Shown here: piece after piece, positions 52,161 through 61,503 of the stretch | How positions within the stretch are numbered: the stretch's first letter is position 1 | Layout of the letters: each line of letters starts with the position of its first letter | Source of the DNA: Gottschalkiaceae bacterium SANA | GTDB lineage: Bacteria > Bacillota > Clostridia > Tissierellales > GPF-1 | Direction of reading: 5' to 3' | NCBI GenBank assembly: GCA_036323355.1 | Contig: AP028876.1 | Coordinates: 1,054,001-1,118,000 of the forward strand | DNA: 64,000 nucleotides | Notes under the pieces: generated by a model | The model's input: the letters and a program-made list of their open reading frames with translations, nothing else | Database searches by the model: none | What the model was told of the DNA's origin: nothing | Made by a program: the position numbers and the translations under genes

Positions 52161-53522
52161 ATGGCAAAGATGCGAACCAAGTTTGTCTGTCAAAACTGCG
52201 CATATGAAAGTCCAAAATGGATGGGCCGCTGTCCTGGATGTGGAGAGTGGAACACCCTAGTGGAAGAAGCAGAGGAAATAAGATCGGCTGCGACTCGAAG
52301 TGCGAGAGCCTCGAGTAAGCCTCAGTCCTTGTCTGAAGTGAAGATGGGGCAATATACAAGGATCGATACGCGAATTAATGAGTTCAACCGAGTGCTGGGT
52401 GGTGGCTTGGTTCCTGGTTCCATGGTGCTAGTTGGTGGGGATCCAGGAATCGGTAAGTCAACAATTGTTTTGCAGGTAGCTACCCACTTGGCCAATCAAG
52501 GCTTGACGGTTTTGTATGTTTCTGGGGAAGAATCTGCAGAACAGCTGCGGATGCGGGCTGAGCGATTAGGTGCCTTAGAAGATTCCTTGTTGGTCTTGGC
52601 CGAGAATGATTTGGACCAGGTGGAGGTATCTATTGATTTGGAGAAACCGGATTGCCTGATTATTGACTCGATTCAGACCGTACATTCCATGCAAGTCACA
52701 TCGGCGCCGGGAAGTGTGAGCCAGGTGCGGGAGTGTACCAACCGATTGATGCAGATCGCCAAAGGGAAACGAATCCCAACATTTATCATCGGGCATGTGA
52801 CCAAACAAGGTAGCATTGCCGGACCCAGGGTCTTGGAACATATGGTTGACACCGTACTTTATTTTGAAGGCGATCGATACAATGCTTACCGAATTTTGAG
52901 GGCGGTTAAGAATCGATTTGGGTCTACCAATGAAATTGGAATGTTTGAGATGCGTACAGAGGGATTGGTGGAGGTAGAGAATGCTTCCGAATTCTTACTT
53001 AGCGAACGACCTGAACACGCTTCTGGATCTGTGGTGGTACCAAGTATCGAAGGAACACGACCCATGCTGGTCGAGATTCAAGCCCTTTTAAGCCAAACTG
53101 CTTTTGGAAATCCACGTCGGGTGGTCAATGGGATGGACCAGAGTCGAATTTTGTTGCAACTGGCTGTGTTGGAAAAACATTTGGGGATGCAAACACAAAT
53201 CTTTGATGCCTACTTAAATTTGGCAGGCGGGATCAGTGTGAAGGAGCCGGCCCTCGATTTGGGAATTGCTGCTGCCATTGCTTCCTCTCTTAGAGATACA
53301 GCTATCGATCCGAGAATTGCGGTAATGGGAGAGATTGGATTGACTGGAGAAATTCGTAGCGTTCAATTTGCTGAGAAGCGTATTTTGGAAGCGGAGAAAA
53401 TTGGGTTTTCCAAGGTGATTTTACCAAAATCAAATCTATCTCAGTTGGAAACATCATCTTTTTCCATCCAATTAGTCGGGGTGAAAACCATTCGTCAAGC
53501 GATCGATGCGATCTTTGAATGA
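52161..53522 (+). CDS. radA: DNA repair protein RadA
   Basis: 453 residues from the ATG 6 bases after GGGGGAG. N-terminal C4 zinc finger (CQNC and CPGC), Walker A GGDPGIGKST, the RadA-specific KNRFG motif and a C-terminal Lon-like domain (GGISVKEPALDLGIAAAIASS, GEIGLTGEIRSV). A branch-migration helicase used in recombination. In many Firmicutes disA follows radA; here carD follows instead. Confidence 0.96.
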   Translation: MAKMRTKFVCQNCAYESPKWMGRCPGCGEWNTLVEEAEEIRSAATRSARASSKPQSLSEVKMGQYTRIDTRINEFNRVLGGGLVPGSMVLVGGDPGIGKSTIVLQVATHLANQGLTVLYVSGEESAEQLRMRAERLGALEDSLLVLAENDLDQVEVSIDLEKPDCLIIDSIQTVHSMQVTSAPGSVSQVRECTNRLMQIAKGKRIPTFIIGHVTKQGSIAGPRVLEHMVDTVLYFEGDRYNAYRILRAVKNRFGSTNEIGMFEMRTEGLVEVENASEFLLSERPEHASGSVVVPSIEGTRPMLVEIQALLSQTAFGNPRRVVNGMDQSRILLQLAVLEKHLGMQTQIFDAYLNLAGGISVKEPALDLGIAAAIASSLRDTAIDPRIAVMGEIGLTGEIRSVQFAEKRILEAEKIGFSKVILPKSNLSQLETSSFSIQLVGVKTIRQAIDAIFE

Positions 53523-53562
53523 AGCATACCCACACAAATGTAAGGAATTTATAAACATTTTT

Positions 53563-53631
53563 GAAAGATCCTTTTAAACGCTCTTTTCTGTGGTAAAATG
53601 AGGGAGATTACAAGGATCTTTCTTTTTTTTC
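53563..53631 (+). terminator. Probable terminator after radA
   Basis: GAAAGATCCTT (53563) pairs with AAGGATCTTTC (53612-53622) across a loop of about 38 bases, followed by a T-run. The long loop lowers certainty. Confidence 0.6.
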
Positions 53632-53653
53632 ATGAAAAAAACGCATCACATTC

Positions 53654-53682
53654 TTGACAATTTAAAAGTCCCTTGATATAAT
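53654..53682 (+). promoter_or_regulatory. Consensus promoter of carD
   Basis: TTGACA (53654-53659), 17-base spacer, TATAAT (53677-53682). A second TATAAT at 53710-53715 may give an additional start site. Confidence 0.85.
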
Positions 53683-53744
53683 GCTTTTCTGTTTTATCCC
53701 ACTTTATGGTATAATGGAATTAGTAGCCTAAAGGGAGGTATATT

Positions 53745-54221
53745 ATGTTTAAAGTTGGGGATCAGGTTGTATATCCAAGCCATGGAGCAGGAACGGTTGA
53801 GGGTATTGAAGAAAAAACAGTCTTGGGAAAAAGACGGATCTATTTAATTATACAAATGCTTTCATCAGATTTAACGGTTTCAGTGCCGGAAGAACGTGCA
53901 TTAGAGGTTGGATTACGTCCCGTTATTACGGAAGCGGAGATTGCAGCCGTTTATGATATTCTTACGTCTGAACAAACTGAAATGGAATCAAATTGGAACA
54001 AGCGCTTTCGAGCGAATATGGAAAAGATCAAGGGCGGAGATATTGCAGAAGTTGCAGATGTGTATCGCAATCTTTTTATACGAGATCGAGAACGCGGTTT
54101 ATCGACAGGCGAAAGAAAAATGTTGTCAGATGTTCAGCAGATGCTGATCAGTGAGTTGGCTTTGGCCAGTGGAAAAGAAACAGATGTCATTCAAGTAGAA
54201 GTAAATGAATGTATCTCATAA
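53745..54221 (+). CDS. carD: CarD-family transcription regulator
   Basis: 158 residues. An N-terminal Tudor-like RNA-polymerase-interacting domain (FKVGDQVVYPSHGAGTVEGIEE) is followed by a helical DNA-binding domain with YRNLFIRDRERGLSTGERKML. CarD/CdnL proteins bind the beta subunit and stabilise open promoter complexes. It has its own consensus promoter and is probably cotranscribed with the PIN/TRAM gene 23 bases downstream. Confidence 0.93.
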   Translation: MFKVGDQVVYPSHGAGTVEGIEEKTVLGKRRIYLIIQMLSSDLTVSVPEERALEVGLRPVITEAEIAAVYDILTSEQTEMESNWNKRFRANMEKIKGGDIAEVADVYRNLFIRDRERGLSTGERKMLSDVQQMLISELALASGKETDVIQVEVNECIS

Positions 54222-54244
54222 AATAAGGTAAAGGAGGAAGTTCA

Positions 54245-55342
54245 TTGTCGATCAAGAAAGTAATGAAATTGTTAATTTCCTTAGTGGGAATGACGATTGG
54301 GATCGGCGTCGGAAATTTTGTTTTCTTTCTATTTCCCGCAGTGGAGAAATTGTTTGGATCGGTTGCGTTATTATTTGGTTATTATGGCGTTTTCGCCCTG
54401 CTATTCGGAATTATTTTCTTTATAAGCTCAAACCGTTTAATCACGTTTTTTCAAGGGAAAATGGAAAGAATTGAACAGGACATGCGGAAGATTCCATTGG
54501 AGAATATACTTTTATCCGCTATTGGATTGATTTTGGGTCTGATTATCGCCTATTTAATTTCTAGTTTGGTGATGCAAATTCCGCGGGTGGGAGCCTATAT
54601 TTCCATTGTGGTGTATGTGTTTTTTGCATACTTGGGTATTATGGTACCCTTGCAACGCAAGGATGATTTATTGGCCCTACAACAAAATTTTCAACGTTCT
54701 AGTAAAGAATCTAGTCGGAATCGGGCTAAGAAAAAGAAACGTGGATCGATTCCAAAGATCTTGGACACCAGCGTGATTATTGACGGACGGATTGCGGATA
54801 TTTGTGAAACTGGTTTTTTAGAGGGTCCTTTAGTTGTGCCGGAATTCGTTTTGGGCGAGGTTCAGCATATTGCTGATTCTTCTGATGACTTAAAGCGAAA
54901 AAAGGGTCGAAGAGGGTTGGATATCTTAAATCGAATTCAAAAAGAACTGGACATTGAAGTACAAATTTCGTCGAAGGATTTTCCTGAGATTGCTGAAGTG
55001 GATTCGAAGTTGTTAAAGCTTTCCAAAGAATTGAACGGCAAGGTGGTAACCAATGATTACAATCTAAATAAGCTTGCACAATTTCAAGGGGTAGAGGTGT
55101 TGAATGTCAATGAGTTGGCCAATGCCGTTAAACCGATTGTTTTGCCGGGTGAAATGATGACAGCATTGATTATCAAAGAAGGAAAAGAAGCCAATCAAGG
55201 CGTTGCATATTTGGATGATGGTACCATGATTGTTGTTGAAAATGGACGACAATGGGTGGGACAGACCATTACTGTATCCGTTACCAGTGTTTTACAGACT
55301 GCGGCGGGCCGAATGATTTTTGCAAAAAGAAATCATCATTAG
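54245..55342 (+). CDS. yacL: PIN/TRAM-domain membrane protein (YacL-like)
   Basis: 365 residues starting at TTG after AAGGAGG. Four predicted membrane helices within residues 1-135, then a PIN nuclease-like domain with acidic residues in [27 protein letters not shown] and [11 protein letters not shown], and a C-terminal TRAM domain ([24 protein letters not shown]). A likely membrane-anchored RNase or RNA-binding protein; the physiological target is not known to me. The position between carD and ispD is usual for Firmicutes. Confidence 0.93.
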   Translation: MSIKKVMKLLISLVGMTIGIGVGNFVFFLFPAVEKLFGSVALLFGYYGVFALLFGIIFFISSNRLITFFQGKMERIEQDMRKIPLENILLSAIGLILGLIIAYLISSLVMQIPRVGAYISIVVYVFFAYLGIMVPLQRKDDLLALQQNFQRSSKESSRNRAKKKKRGSIPKILDTSVIIDGRIADICETGFLEGPLVVPEFVLGEVQHIADSSDDLKRKKGRRGLDILNRIQKELDIEVQISSKDFPEIAEVDSKLLKLSKELNGKVVTNDYNLNKLAQFQGVEVLNVNELANAVKPIVLPGEMMTALIIKEGKEANQGVAYLDDGTMIVVENGRQWVGQTITVSVTSVLQTAAGRMIFAKRNHH

Positions 55343-55371
55343 TGGTTCGATTTTATCGAACCACTTTTTTA
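55341..55371 (+). terminator. Terminator after the PIN/TRAM gene
   Basis: AGTGGTTCGA (55341-55350), loop, TCGAACCACT (55356-55365), then a T-run; the stem overlaps the stop codon. Partial readthrough to ispD, 25 bases on, is possible. Confidence 0.88.
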
Positions 55372-55389
55372 TGGAGGAAATAGAGAACC

Positions 55390-56094
55390 ATGAGTTATGA
55401 AGGCAAGTTTATTTCTGCGGTTATACCTGCAGCGGGAATGGGCACACGGATGGAACATGATATGAATAAAATATTTATCATTATGGAGAATCGCCCCATC
55501 TTGGCGCATACCTTGGAAGCCTTTCAGAAATGTGAGGAAGTTGATGAGATTGTGGTTGTGGCGAAAGAGGAAGAATTGCCGTATATGCAGGCGGAATTCC
55601 AATTGGAATATCCATTTTCGAAGGTGAGAGCGGTTGTTGCTGGAGGGGAAACACGGCAGGATTCGGTGTTTAATGGATTGATGTCGGTGGATCCGGCGTG
55701 TGATATCGTTTTGATTCATGACGGTGCACGTCCTTTTGTCAATCAGCGGCTCATTCTTGACAGTATTAAAGGGGTGATTGAATATGGCGCTTGCGTTGTA
55801 GGCGTACCCGTGAAAGATACGATCAAGGTAATTGACCCGGAACGAAAGATTCGATACACGCCCCAGAGAAAGAGTCTTTGGACTGTACAAACTCCACAGA
55901 GTTTTGTCTATGAGTTTATTGTGGATGCTCATTTGCGTGCACAAGATGAAGAGATTAAGGCAACAGATGACAGTTCGCTGGTGGAACAGCTGGGCTATCC
56001 GGTTCATATGGTGATGGGAAATTATGATAATATTAAGATTACCACCCCGGAGGATTTGAAGTTTGCCAAGGCAATTTTATGGAATTGGAAATAA
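55390..56094 (+). CDS. ispD: 2-C-Methyl-D-erythritol 4-phosphate cytidylyltransferase
   Basis: 234 residues. Third step of the MEP isoprenoid pathway: transfers CMP to methylerythritol phosphate. VIPAAGMGTRM is the CTP-binding loop, AGGETRQDSVFNGL and LIHDGARPFV are family signatures, and TPQSF and ATDDSSLVE follow. ispF, often adjacent or fused, is not present in the window. In the glycine-rich loop the usual GxGxRMG is slightly altered (GMGTRMEHD). Confidence 0.93.
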   Translation: MSYEGKFISAVIPAAGMGTRMEHDMNKIFIIMENRPILAHTLEAFQKCEEVDEIVVVAKEEELPYMQAEFQLEYPFSKVRAVVAGGETRQDSVFNGLMSVDPACDIVLIHDGARPFVNQRLILDSIKGVIEYGACVVGVPVKDTIKVIDPERKIRYTPQRKSLWTVQTPQSFVYEFIVDAHLRAQDEEIKATDDSSLVEQLGYPVHMVMGNYDNIKITTPEDLKFAKAILWNWK

Positions 56095-56118
56095 CCCAGC
56101 GGAAGCTGGGTTTTTTTG
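56093..56118 (+). terminator. Terminator of ispD
   Basis: AACCCAGC, loop GGAA, GCTGGGTT, then seven T. Confidence 0.93.
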
Positions 56119-56250
56119 TTTGGTTTTTTTGGGATTTTGTTTGGAATTATTTGGCGGGATGGTATGGTTCGTGGTATACTTTGGTTGTGAGAAAAGGTTT
56201 TCATTGGAAAATACGCCAAAATTGCCCGAACTTGGATGGTATGTTTCGGT

Positions 56251-56267
56251 TTGGCATGAGACTTGCA
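56251..56267 (+). promoter_or_regulatory. Sigma-54 (-24/-12) promoter of the PTS operon
   Basis: TTGGCATGAGACTTGCA contains GG at 56253-56254 and GC at 56265-56266 separated by exactly 10 bases, the RpoN promoter spacing, 23 bases before the start codon of a sigma-54 activator. The predicted transcript start near 56278 leaves only a very short leader. Confidence 0.8.
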
Positions 56268-56289
56268 ATAGTATGAGGTGGAGGGAATC

Positions 56290-59229
56290 ATGAAAGAACG
56301 GATTCGACAAATTATCGCAACTGAAGACATGAAAAATCCCTTAAGTGATCAAGCGATTGCTAAATTATTGGGGGTACGCCGAGAATTGGTAACCCTGACA
56401 CGAAAAGAAATGGGTGTATTAAATTCAAGAGCCCGACGAGAACGAATTTTGGCGAAACGAATGACTGAGATTATGGAAGAAAAAGAGAGTCTTTCGGAGC
56501 GTGATTTGACAGATCGGTTGAAGGCGGAAGGCTTTCAAGTATCTCGTCAAAGTGTGAGAACCCTGAAGGGAAAGCTTGATCAGCTAAACATTGAAGATGA
56601 GCTGTCAATTGGCAATGAAACGAAGCCCAATCTTTCAAAGCAAAATAGATCGAACCCAGTTGCTGCTGCAGATGTTGCCTTTAATACGTTGATTGGTGCA
56701 TCCGGAAGCATGAAGCATTCGATTCAACAATCCAAAGCGGCGATGCTTTATCCGCCCCATGGATTGCATACCTTGATCCTGGGAGAAACCGGAGTCGGGA
56801 AAAGTGAACTGGCTCATGCCATGTTTGATTTTGCGAAGAAGCAGGGTGTGGTCAATAGTAACTCAGATATGATTCTTTTTAATTGTGCTGATTATGCGGA
56901 TAATCCACAATTATTGATGGCACAACTGTTTGGTTATGTGAAAGGCGCCTTTACGGGAGCAGAGAAAGATCGAAAGGGCTTGGTAGAACAAGCCAATGGA
57001 AGTATCTTATTTCTGGATGAGGTTCACCGTTTGCCGCCAGAAGGACAAGAACTTTTGTTTTATTTGATCGACAAGGGTCGTTTTCGACGATTGGGAGAGA
57101 CGGATGCTACACGAAAAGCGCAGGTAACCATTGTAGCTGCTACAACGGAAAATCCGGATTCAAATTTGTTGATGACCTTTCGTAGACGGATTCCTATGGT
57201 GATTGAAGTGCCGAATCTTGCGGATCGACCGATCGAGGAACGGGTAGAAATTGTGCATGCCTTGGTATCTCGAGAAGCCTTTCGAACCAACCGCGATATT
57301 CGAGTGACCAACGAAGCCATACGATGCTTGCTGCTTTATGATTGCCCGGGAAATGTGGGGCAGTTAAAGAGTGACGTACAGGTATCGGCAGCCCGTGGGT
57401 TTTTGAAACAAGTTGTGGGTCAATCCAAGGAAATTGTGATTACGGTGGATGAGTTACCACAATCTGCAAAGCGGGGATTGCTGAAATATGAAGGGAATCG
57501 ACAAGCGATTGAAGAATTAGTTGGTTTGAATGATTTTCAAGTTGGGCCTGACATGGGAACCAAGAAGGTATTTATTAAAGATGGATTGTATGGATTTTCA
57601 CAGGAAATCTATCAATATATAGAACAGCGTTATGCCGATTTAAAATCTCAGGAATTGGGCGATGAATTGGTTAACTATATGATCGGAAATGAAACAGAGA
57701 ACAAGTTGAAGCAATTGGTTCACAGGTTCGAAGCGAATGTAAAACCGATCAAAAAGAATGAACTGGCTAATATTGTTGGTTTTGAAACTATCAGTATTGT
57801 GGATCAGATGATTCGAATTGCAAAGCGAAAGTTGGAGATTGATGGGGACCGACTTTATTATGTGTTGGCGATCCATGTTTCCACAACGATTGAGCGATTG
57901 AAAGAAGGAAAAACCGTACGCAATCCAAATCTAGAAAACATCAAACGCAAGCATGGATATGAATACTCTGTTGCTCTGGAGATGGTTCAAATCATTGAAA
58001 ATGAAATTGATTTGGTCCTTCCGGAAGATGAGGCTGGATTTATTGCCATGTATTTGAATATGATGGAAAAGGAAGAGGAGGATCAGGCGCGAGTTGGTGT
58101 TATTGTAGTCAGTCACGGTACAGTAGCGCAGGGCATGGCTGATGTTGCCAATCGACTATTGGGTGTCAATCATTGCCGGTCTGTGTGTATGTCTCTGGAT
58201 GAAAAACCAGAAGCTGCTTTGGCACGAACCCTCGATATGGTGAAAAATGTCGATGAGGGGCGCGGGGTATTGCTCTTGGTAGATATGGGTTCTTTGGTCA
58301 CATTCGGAGAAATTATTACCCGGGAAACATCAATTCGAACGCGCAGTCTTGGTCGAGTGGATACCTTGATGGTGATTGAAGGGGTTCGCCGGGCGATGTT
58401 GCCTAATGCAGATTTGGACGTGGTCGCGGATACCTTGGAAGAGGATCCAAAATATATTAGCCGGATTGCCAAACGACAAAAAAACAAACACAAGGAATTC
58501 GCTTTGATTACTATTTGTATCACGGGCGAGGGATCAGCGCTTAAAATTATGAATCTTGTACGGAATATTACTCAGGAATATGAAGAAAATATTCATATTA
58601 TTCCCATTGGTGCCATTGATGAGAATTTGAATTATTTAATCCGCACAACGATGAAGCGATATCATGTTTTAGGCATACTGGGAACAGTCAATCCCAATGT
58701 GCCAGAAGTGCCCTTCTTTTCATTGGAAGAGATGATCCACACGGAAGGTGTAAATCGACTCCATCACTTATTGGAGCGGAATATTCCATATCCTTCTCAT
58801 TCAAAGGGTTCTTTGCAAGCCTTGTTTGACATCAATCGAATTTGGCTGGATGAGCAAAGCCAGGAGAAGGAAGCGATTATTCGGCAAATGGCTGAACCAA
58901 TGATAGCGGAAGGGCTTGTCACAGAAGGTTTTGTCTCCGCTGTTTTGGAGCGAGAGACCGAAGGTGTGACCGTCTTGGACAATGGAATCGCGATTCCCCA
59001 TGCAGACCCGCGGACGATTCGACGCAATGCAGTTTCATTTATGAGACTAAAAACGCCGATTATCTGGAAAGATGGCTTTGAGGTTCAATTCATTTTCCTA
59101 TTGGCTTTCCAAGAAGATGCGATGGAATGGGTGCTTAGTCTACACGAGTTATTTCAGGATTTAGAATTTATCAATCGATTAAAGACATTCCATGATAAGG
59201 AAGTTTTTATAAAAAGTTTAAAGAATTAG
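56290..59229 (+). CDS. LevR-type sigma-54 activator with PRD and PTS-like domains
   Basis: 979 residues. The N-terminal 100 residues hold two HTH-like segments; the AAA+ domain (about 140-390) has Walker A GETGVGKS, the sigma-54-contacting GAFTGA loop and Walker B ILFLDEVHRL. A PRD regulation domain (about 500-600, with His in LAIHVSTTIE and RKHGYEYS), a mannose-type EIIA domain (His in VVSHGTVAQGM), an EIIB-like segment (TICITGEGSAL) and a fructose-type EIIA at the C-terminus (His in IPHADPRT) follow. It would activate the downstream PTS operon according to PTS phosphorylation. Start chosen for GGAGGG upstream. Confidence 0.93.
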   Translation: MKERIRQIIATEDMKNPLSDQAIAKLLGVRRELVTLTRKEMGVLNSRARRERILAKRMTEIMEEKESLSERDLTDRLKAEGFQVSRQSVRTLKGKLDQLNIEDELSIGNETKPNLSKQNRSNPVAAADVAFNTLIGASGSMKHSIQQSKAAMLYPPHGLHTLILGETGVGKSELAHAMFDFAKKQGVVNSNSDMILFNCADYADNPQLLMAQLFGYVKGAFTGAEKDRKGLVEQANGSILFLDEVHRLPPEGQELLFYLIDKGRFRRLGETDATRKAQVTIVAATTENPDSNLLMTFRRRIPMVIEVPNLADRPIEERVEIVHALVSREAFRTNRDIRVTNEAIRCLLLYDCPGNVGQLKSDVQVSAARGFLKQVVGQSKEIVITVDELPQSAKRGLLKYEGNRQAIEELVGLNDFQVGPDMGTKKVFIKDGLYGFSQEIYQYIEQRYADLKSQELGDELVNYMIGNETENKLKQLVHRFEANVKPIKKNELANIVGFETISIVDQMIRIAKRKLEIDGDRLYYVLAIHVSTTIERLKEGKTVRNPNLENIKRKHGYEYSVALEMVQIIENEIDLVLPEDEAGFIAMYLNMMEKEEEDQARVGVIVVSHGTVAQGMADVANRLLGVNHCRSVCMSLDEKPEAALARTLDMVKNVDEGRGVLLLVDMGSLVTFGEIITRETSIRTRSLGRVDTLMVIEGVRRAMLPNADLDVVADTLEEDPKYISRIAKRQKNKHKEFALITICITGEGSALKIMNLVRNITQEYEENIHIIPIGAIDENLNYLIRTTMKRYHVLGILGTVNPNVPEVPFFSLEEMIHTEGVNRLHHLLERNIPYPSHSKGSLQALFDINRIWLDEQSQEKEAIIRQMAEPMIAEGLVTEGFVSAVLERETEGVTVLDNGIAIPHADPRTIRRNAVSFMRLKTPIIWKDGFEVQFIFLLAFQEDAMEWVLSLHELFQDLEFINRLKTFHDKEVFIKSLKN

Positions 59230-59239
59230 TAGGAGGAAT

Positions 59240-59704
59240 ATGATGGAATCTATAGGGCTGTTGCGACAGGATTTAGTCGTACGGGATCTGGAAGCATCCA
59301 GTGATCAAGCTGCAATTGAAAAACTGGCAATGTTTTTGCATGAAAAAGGAATGGTAAAAGAAAGTTACATCAATGCGATTATGGAGCGAGAAAAGGTGTT
59401 TTCAACTGGGCTTCCGACTGGCAGTATTGGCGTAGCAATTCCACACACCGATGTTGAGCACGTGAATGAGCCGGCAGTAGCCATTGGGATCTTAAAAGAC
59501 CCTGTACCATTTACTGTGATGGCTTCGGACGACGACAAGGTGGATGTGAAGGTGATGTTTATGCTGGCTGTTAAAGAGCCTCATGCACAAATTGAATTGC
59601 TTTCAACCTTGATGGGTGTTTTATCGGACCCAGAGTTATTAAAAACCATAAGTGAAGCGCCTAGCAATCGTAAAGTAATTGAAGCGATTACCAGCGTTTT
59701 ATAA
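59240..59704 (+). CDS. PTS EIIA component, galactitol/fructose type
   Basis: 154 residues, a PTS_EIIA_2 domain with the phosphorylated histidine in VAIPHTDVEHV (about 71-81). It accepts phosphate from HPr and passes it to EIIB. Starts 11 bases after the regulator with AGGAGG; either of two adjacent ATG codons could be used. Confidence 0.93.
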   Translation: MMESIGLLRQDLVVRDLEASSDQAAIEKLAMFLHEKGMVKESYINAIMEREKVFSTGLPTGSIGVAIPHTDVEHVNEPAVAIGILKDPVPFTVMASDDDKVDVKVMFMLAVKEPHAQIELLSTLMGVLSDPELLKTISEAPSNRKVIEAITSVL

Positions 59705-59721
59705 AAAAAGGGGGAAATACA

Positions 59722-60006
59722 ATGAAAAAGATTTTAGTAGCATGTGGAACAGGGATCTGTACTTCAACAATGGCAGCCAAAAAACTTGCGACTCAATTGG
59801 AATCTCGTGGTTTAAAGGGACAGTTTGTCATCAGTCAATGTAGGGTTTCAGAATTGAGTTTTAAAGCAAATGATTTCGATGTGGTAATTTGCACATCCAA
59901 TGCTACAGGTACATATGACACGCCAGTTATTCAAGGTTTAGCTTATTTGACAGGTGTTCAAATGGACAAGACTACTGATAAAGTGGTTGATGCGTTAGGT
60001 TTATAG
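59722..60006 (+). CDS. PTS EIIB component, galactitol family
   Basis: 94 residues with the P-loop cysteine in VACGTGICTSTMAAKKL; the second cysteine of the motif is the usual phosphoryl acceptor. Size and sequence match GatB-like subunits. Cotranscribed with the EIIA and EIIC genes. Confidence 0.93.
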   Translation: MKKILVACGTGICTSTMAAKKLATQLESRGLKGQFVISQCRVSELSFKANDFDVVICTSNATGTYDTPVIQGLAYLTGVQMDKTTDKVVDALGL

Positions 60007-60058
60007 AGATTTTGGAGCCTTCGGGCTTTAAATAAAATTTTTAAGGAGGATTTATTTT

Positions 60059-61393
60059 ATGGCTATTCTTAATTTCATCGTAGGTCTTGGACCATCGGTT
60101 ATGATGCCGATTCTATTGACGATCTTTGGTATGATTCTCGGTGCATCATTCGGGAAATCGCTTCGTTCTGGTTTGACAGTTGGAGTTGGTTTCATCGGTT
60201 TGAACTTGGTAATTGGCCTTTTGGGCGGAAACTTAGGACCAGCGGCACAAACCATGGTCGAAAACTTTGGCTTAAGCCTAACAACAATTGATGTTGGTTG
60301 GCCGGCAGCAGCAGCGATTGCTTTCGGTTCTCAAATCGGTGCGGTTATCATTCCTATCGGTTTGGCTGTTAACATTGTTATGCTTCTGACAAACACAACA
60401 CAAACAGTAAACATTGATATCTGGAACTACTGGCATTTTGCTTTCACAGGCGCATTGGTTCAAGGCATCACTGGATCATTCGCATTGGGCGCATTTGCAG
60501 CTGTTGCGAACATGATTATCACCATGGTAATCGCTGACCGTACGGCTCCAGGCGTTGAAGAATTCCTAGGACTTCCTGGCGTTTCGATTCCACACGGTTT
60601 CTCTGGCGCGTATGCTCCAATTGCACTTGTAATGAATGCGATTCTTGAGCGTATTCCTGGAGTTAACAAAATTAACATCGATCCAGAAAAAGTACAAAAA
60701 CGTTTAGGCGTATTTGGAGAGCCTCTATTGGTAGGTACTGTAATTGGTATTATCATTGGTGTTATGGCACAATACGATGTTGCAGGCGTCTTACAACTAG
60801 GTGTTACCATGGGTGGTGTCTTGATCTTGATCCCTCGTATGGCAGCAATGTTGATGGAAGGCTTGATCCCGATTTCAGACGCGGCTCAAATCTTTATTGA
60901 AAAACGATTCAAGAACCGTGGTAAAATGTACATTGGTTTGGACTCGGCAGTTGGTCTTGGACATCCTACAACATTGGCAGTTGCTTTGTTGTTAACACCA
61001 ATCACGATTTTCTTGGCATTGATTCTTCCTGGAAATACGGTTCTTCCTTTTGCTGACTTGGCGGTAATTCCGTTTATGTTCGTATTGGTTGTACCGTTTA
61101 CAAAGGGCGACTTCTTCCGTACATTCATCATTGGTTTCGTTATTGTAGCAGCAGGTCTTTTGATTGCAACAGACTTGGCGCCACTTCATACTGAAATGGC
61201 AATTGCAGCAAACTTTGACATGGGTGGAGCAACTCAGATTTCTTCTATCTGTGATGGCGCGAATCCAATGGCATGGGGAATCACTAAGTTGATGAACATG
61301 GGCGTTATTGGCGCAGGTGTTTTGGGCGTAGTATCAATCGCTTTGGCATTCTGGAATCGCAAGCAAATTATTGCAGACGCAAAAGCAGAATAA
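60059..61393 (+). CDS. PTS EIIC component, galactitol family
   Basis: 444 residues, strongly hydrophobic with about ten to twelve membrane helices; the GatC family is indicated by MPILLTIFGMILGASFGKSL, QIGAVIIPIGLAVNIVML and SICDGANPMAWGITKLM. Transports a sugar alcohol or sugar while EIIB phosphorylates it. Galactitol itself is doubtful because no tagatose enzymes are present; the adjacent aldolase and alcohol dehydrogenase suggest a pentitol- or deoxysugar-like substrate. Confidence 0.93.
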   Translation: MAILNFIVGLGPSVMMPILLTIFGMILGASFGKSLRSGLTVGVGFIGLNLVIGLLGGNLGPAAQTMVENFGLSLTTIDVGWPAAAAIAFGSQIGAVIIPIGLAVNIVMLLTNTTQTVNIDIWNYWHFAFTGALVQGITGSFALGAFAAVANMIITMVIADRTAPGVEEFLGLPGVSIPHGFSGAYAPIALVMNAILERIPGVNKINIDPEKVQKRLGVFGEPLLVGTVIGIIIGVMAQYDVAGVLQLGVTMGGVLILIPRMAAMLMEGLIPISDAAQIFIEKRFKNRGKMYIGLDSAVGLGHPTTLAVALLLTPITIFLALILPGNTVLPFADLAVIPFMFVLVVPFTKGDFFRTFIIGFVIVAAGLLIATDLAPLHTEMAIAANFDMGGATQISSICDGANPMAWGITKLMNMGVIGAGVLGVVSIALAFWNRKQIIADAKAE

Positions 61394-61405
61394 GAATTGG
61401 ACGGA

Positions 61406-61437
61406 GAGCCTGGCGATCGCCGGGTTCTTCTTTTTTA
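61406..61437 (+). terminator. Intraoperonic terminator-like hairpin after EIIC
   Basis: GAGCCTGGC, loop GATC, GCCGGGTTC with G-U pairs, then a T-rich tract. It could lower expression of the downstream aldolase and dehydrogenase relative to the PTS genes. Confidence 0.65.
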
Positions 61438-61503
61438 AGCAGGACAAAGATGGTAGGGCTCAAATTAGGTTTGAGACAGGATTCATATAGGGGGAGTAAA
61501 GTG

